A stretch of 64,000 nucleotides of DNA, from the NCBI GenBank assembly GCA_963728965.1, contig CAVSMH010000012.1, positions 186,001-250,000 of the forward strand, read 5' to 3'. This DNA comes from DASQZT01 sp963728965. Its GTDB lineage: Bacteria > Acidobacteriota > Terriglobia > Bryobacterales > Bryobacteraceae. The notes under the pieces were generated by a model, which ran no database searches, was not told the origin of the DNA, and was given only the letters and a program-made list of their open reading frames with translations. Shown piece by piece: positions 63,185 through 64,000 of this stretch. The position numbers and the translations under genes were made by a program. Every line of letters starts with the position of its first letter. The first letter of the stretch is position 1.

Positions 63185-64000
63185 ATGGTTCCTTCACTAT
63201 TTCCACCCGGAGAGCGGGGTGGCACAGGCAACGAAGCCGCGATTGCCCGGCGCCGCCGGATTGCCACGATTGCCGCGGAAATCGCCGGATCGCCTGGCGC
63301 CCCCGGCAGCATGGCCGGCGTTGTGCGGCGCACAGTGGATCTGCGCGCGTCGCAGCAGCTCGGATGTTCGGGGCTGGCTCGCCTCGCGGCGGAACTGTTG
63401 TCTGCCCGTGAAGGGCCGCGCTCTCCGGGACCCGTGGAATCCGCGCCGCCGCTCGTCCCGGGAGTCGAGGGCGCGGGCGAAATCGTGCGCGTCTGCGAGT
63501 TGCTCGACGATCAACTGGAGGCCCTCCCCTTCGAGCCCAAATCCATCGACGCCATCTTGGATGAGCTGCAGGCGATGGTCGCGTGCGAAGGCGTCCGGCC
63601 GGAACTGGTGGGCGCCCTCCGCGGCCTGCGCTATCGCGATCTCGAGCCGGCCGCGGAACTCGGGCGGCGCCTGCCCGTACAGGCGCGCCTCGCGCAGCGG
63701 GTGTTCCATCAACTCGGCGTGGACCGCGATTACGAAGTCCGCGAGCTGGAAAGCGCATCGGTGCAGGACCCGGTTCTCGCAGGCAGCCTCATTCGCGTGG
63801 CCAATTCGGCTCTATATGGCGCGGAGCAGCGGATCGGCAGCGTCCCCCATGCCATCGCCTACGTGGGTACGGCGGCCGCGCGGCAGGTGCTGCTGGCCGC
63901 CGTCATGCGCCCCCTGTTCGCCTCGGCCGGGCTGGTTCGCCTGTGGAGCCACGGCGTGCAGATGGCGCAACTGTGCGCGGCCCTCGCCCAGCAGACCCAG
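63185..64000 (+). CDS. HDOD-domain signalling protein, N-terminal part (runs off the right edge)
   Basis: Open from an ATG at 63185 to the window edge, 272 residues. After a low-complexity basic opening, residues about 200-272 match the HDOD core: DPVLAGSLIRVANSALYG, SVPHAIAYVGTAAARQVLLAAV, RLWSHGVQMAQL. HDOD proteins act in cyclic-di-GMP or stress signalling; the C-terminal part is outside the window. Confidence 0.7.
   Translation, partial: MVPSLFPPGERGGTGNEAAIARRRRIATIAAEIAGSPGAPGSMAGVVRRTVDLRASQQLGCSGLARLAAELLSAREGPRSPGPVESAPPLVPGVEGAGEIVRVCELLDDQLEALPFEPKSIDAILDELQAMVACEGVRPELVGALRGLRYRDLEPAAELGRRLPVQARLAQRVFHQLGVDRDYEVRELESASVQDPVLAGSLIRVANSALYGAEQRIGSVPHAIAYVGTAAARQVLLAAVMRPLFASAGLVRLWSHGVQMAQLCAALAQQTQ

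Overview
The window looks like a chromosomal contig from a high-GC soil Acidobacterium of the Bryobacter/Solibacter kind. This is inferred from gene content: Tat-exported Gfo/Idh/MocA dehydrogenases, a neutral-ceramidase-like protein carrying a haem motif, a PEP-CTERM protein, a BatA/VWA/DUF58/MoxR cluster and a TrpEG-type anthranilate synthase. I did no database search, so the taxon is an inference.

Layout. 1-3478: the 5' part of a minus-strand trpE(G), then hydrolase, SDR and small genes. 3630-9349: MsbA-like ABC exporter, pheS-pheT and an HNH nuclease. 9365-16000: PH-domain protein, secreted proteins, RmlD-like reductase, heparinase-like protein, exported methyltransferase, ceramidase-like protein. 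16124-20242: a tetrahaem cytochrome / NrfC-like / NrfD-like electron-transfer operon followed by a polytopic membrane protein. 20266-27024: CBS protein, metallothionein, Ppx-CHAD pair, DASS transporter, a dehydrogenase and a PEP-CTERM protein. 27027-34025: minus-strand VWA/BatA/DUF58/MoxR cluster. 34388-41609: trpB2, NUDIX, then the plus-strand run apt-ispE-prs-rplY-pth-rpsF-rpsR-rplI.

41856-58402 is a type III-B CRISPR-Cas locus. It has one array of 58 repeats, split into two pieces by an IS21-family element that landed inside a repeat. Next comes a reverse transcriptase cut off exactly at the array's last repeat, then a plus-strand operon cmr1-cmr2(cas10)-cmr3-cmr4-cmr5-cmr6. Three accessory genes end the operon: a SIR2-CARF fusion, a two-helix membrane CARF protein and a small Csx3-like protein. 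The simplest reading is that Cas10 makes cyclic oligoadenylate on target RNA binding, the two CARF proteins respond by NAD depletion and membrane damage, and the Csx3-like protein tempers the signal. No cas1, cas2 or cas6 is present, the RT is a fragment, and cas10 carries a frameshift. The locus therefore looks like a relic for adaptation and possibly impaired for interference.

The locus lies between two nearly identical direct copies (about 1.71 kb, 39934-41643 and 58652-60361) of pth'-rpsF-rpsR-rplI. The second copy has a 5'-truncated pth. Recombination between them would remove an 18,718-bp circle carrying the whole CRISPR-Cas locus. After the second copy come a Gfo/Idh/MocA dehydrogenase, an SGNH hydrolase and the start of an HDOD-domain protein at the right edge.
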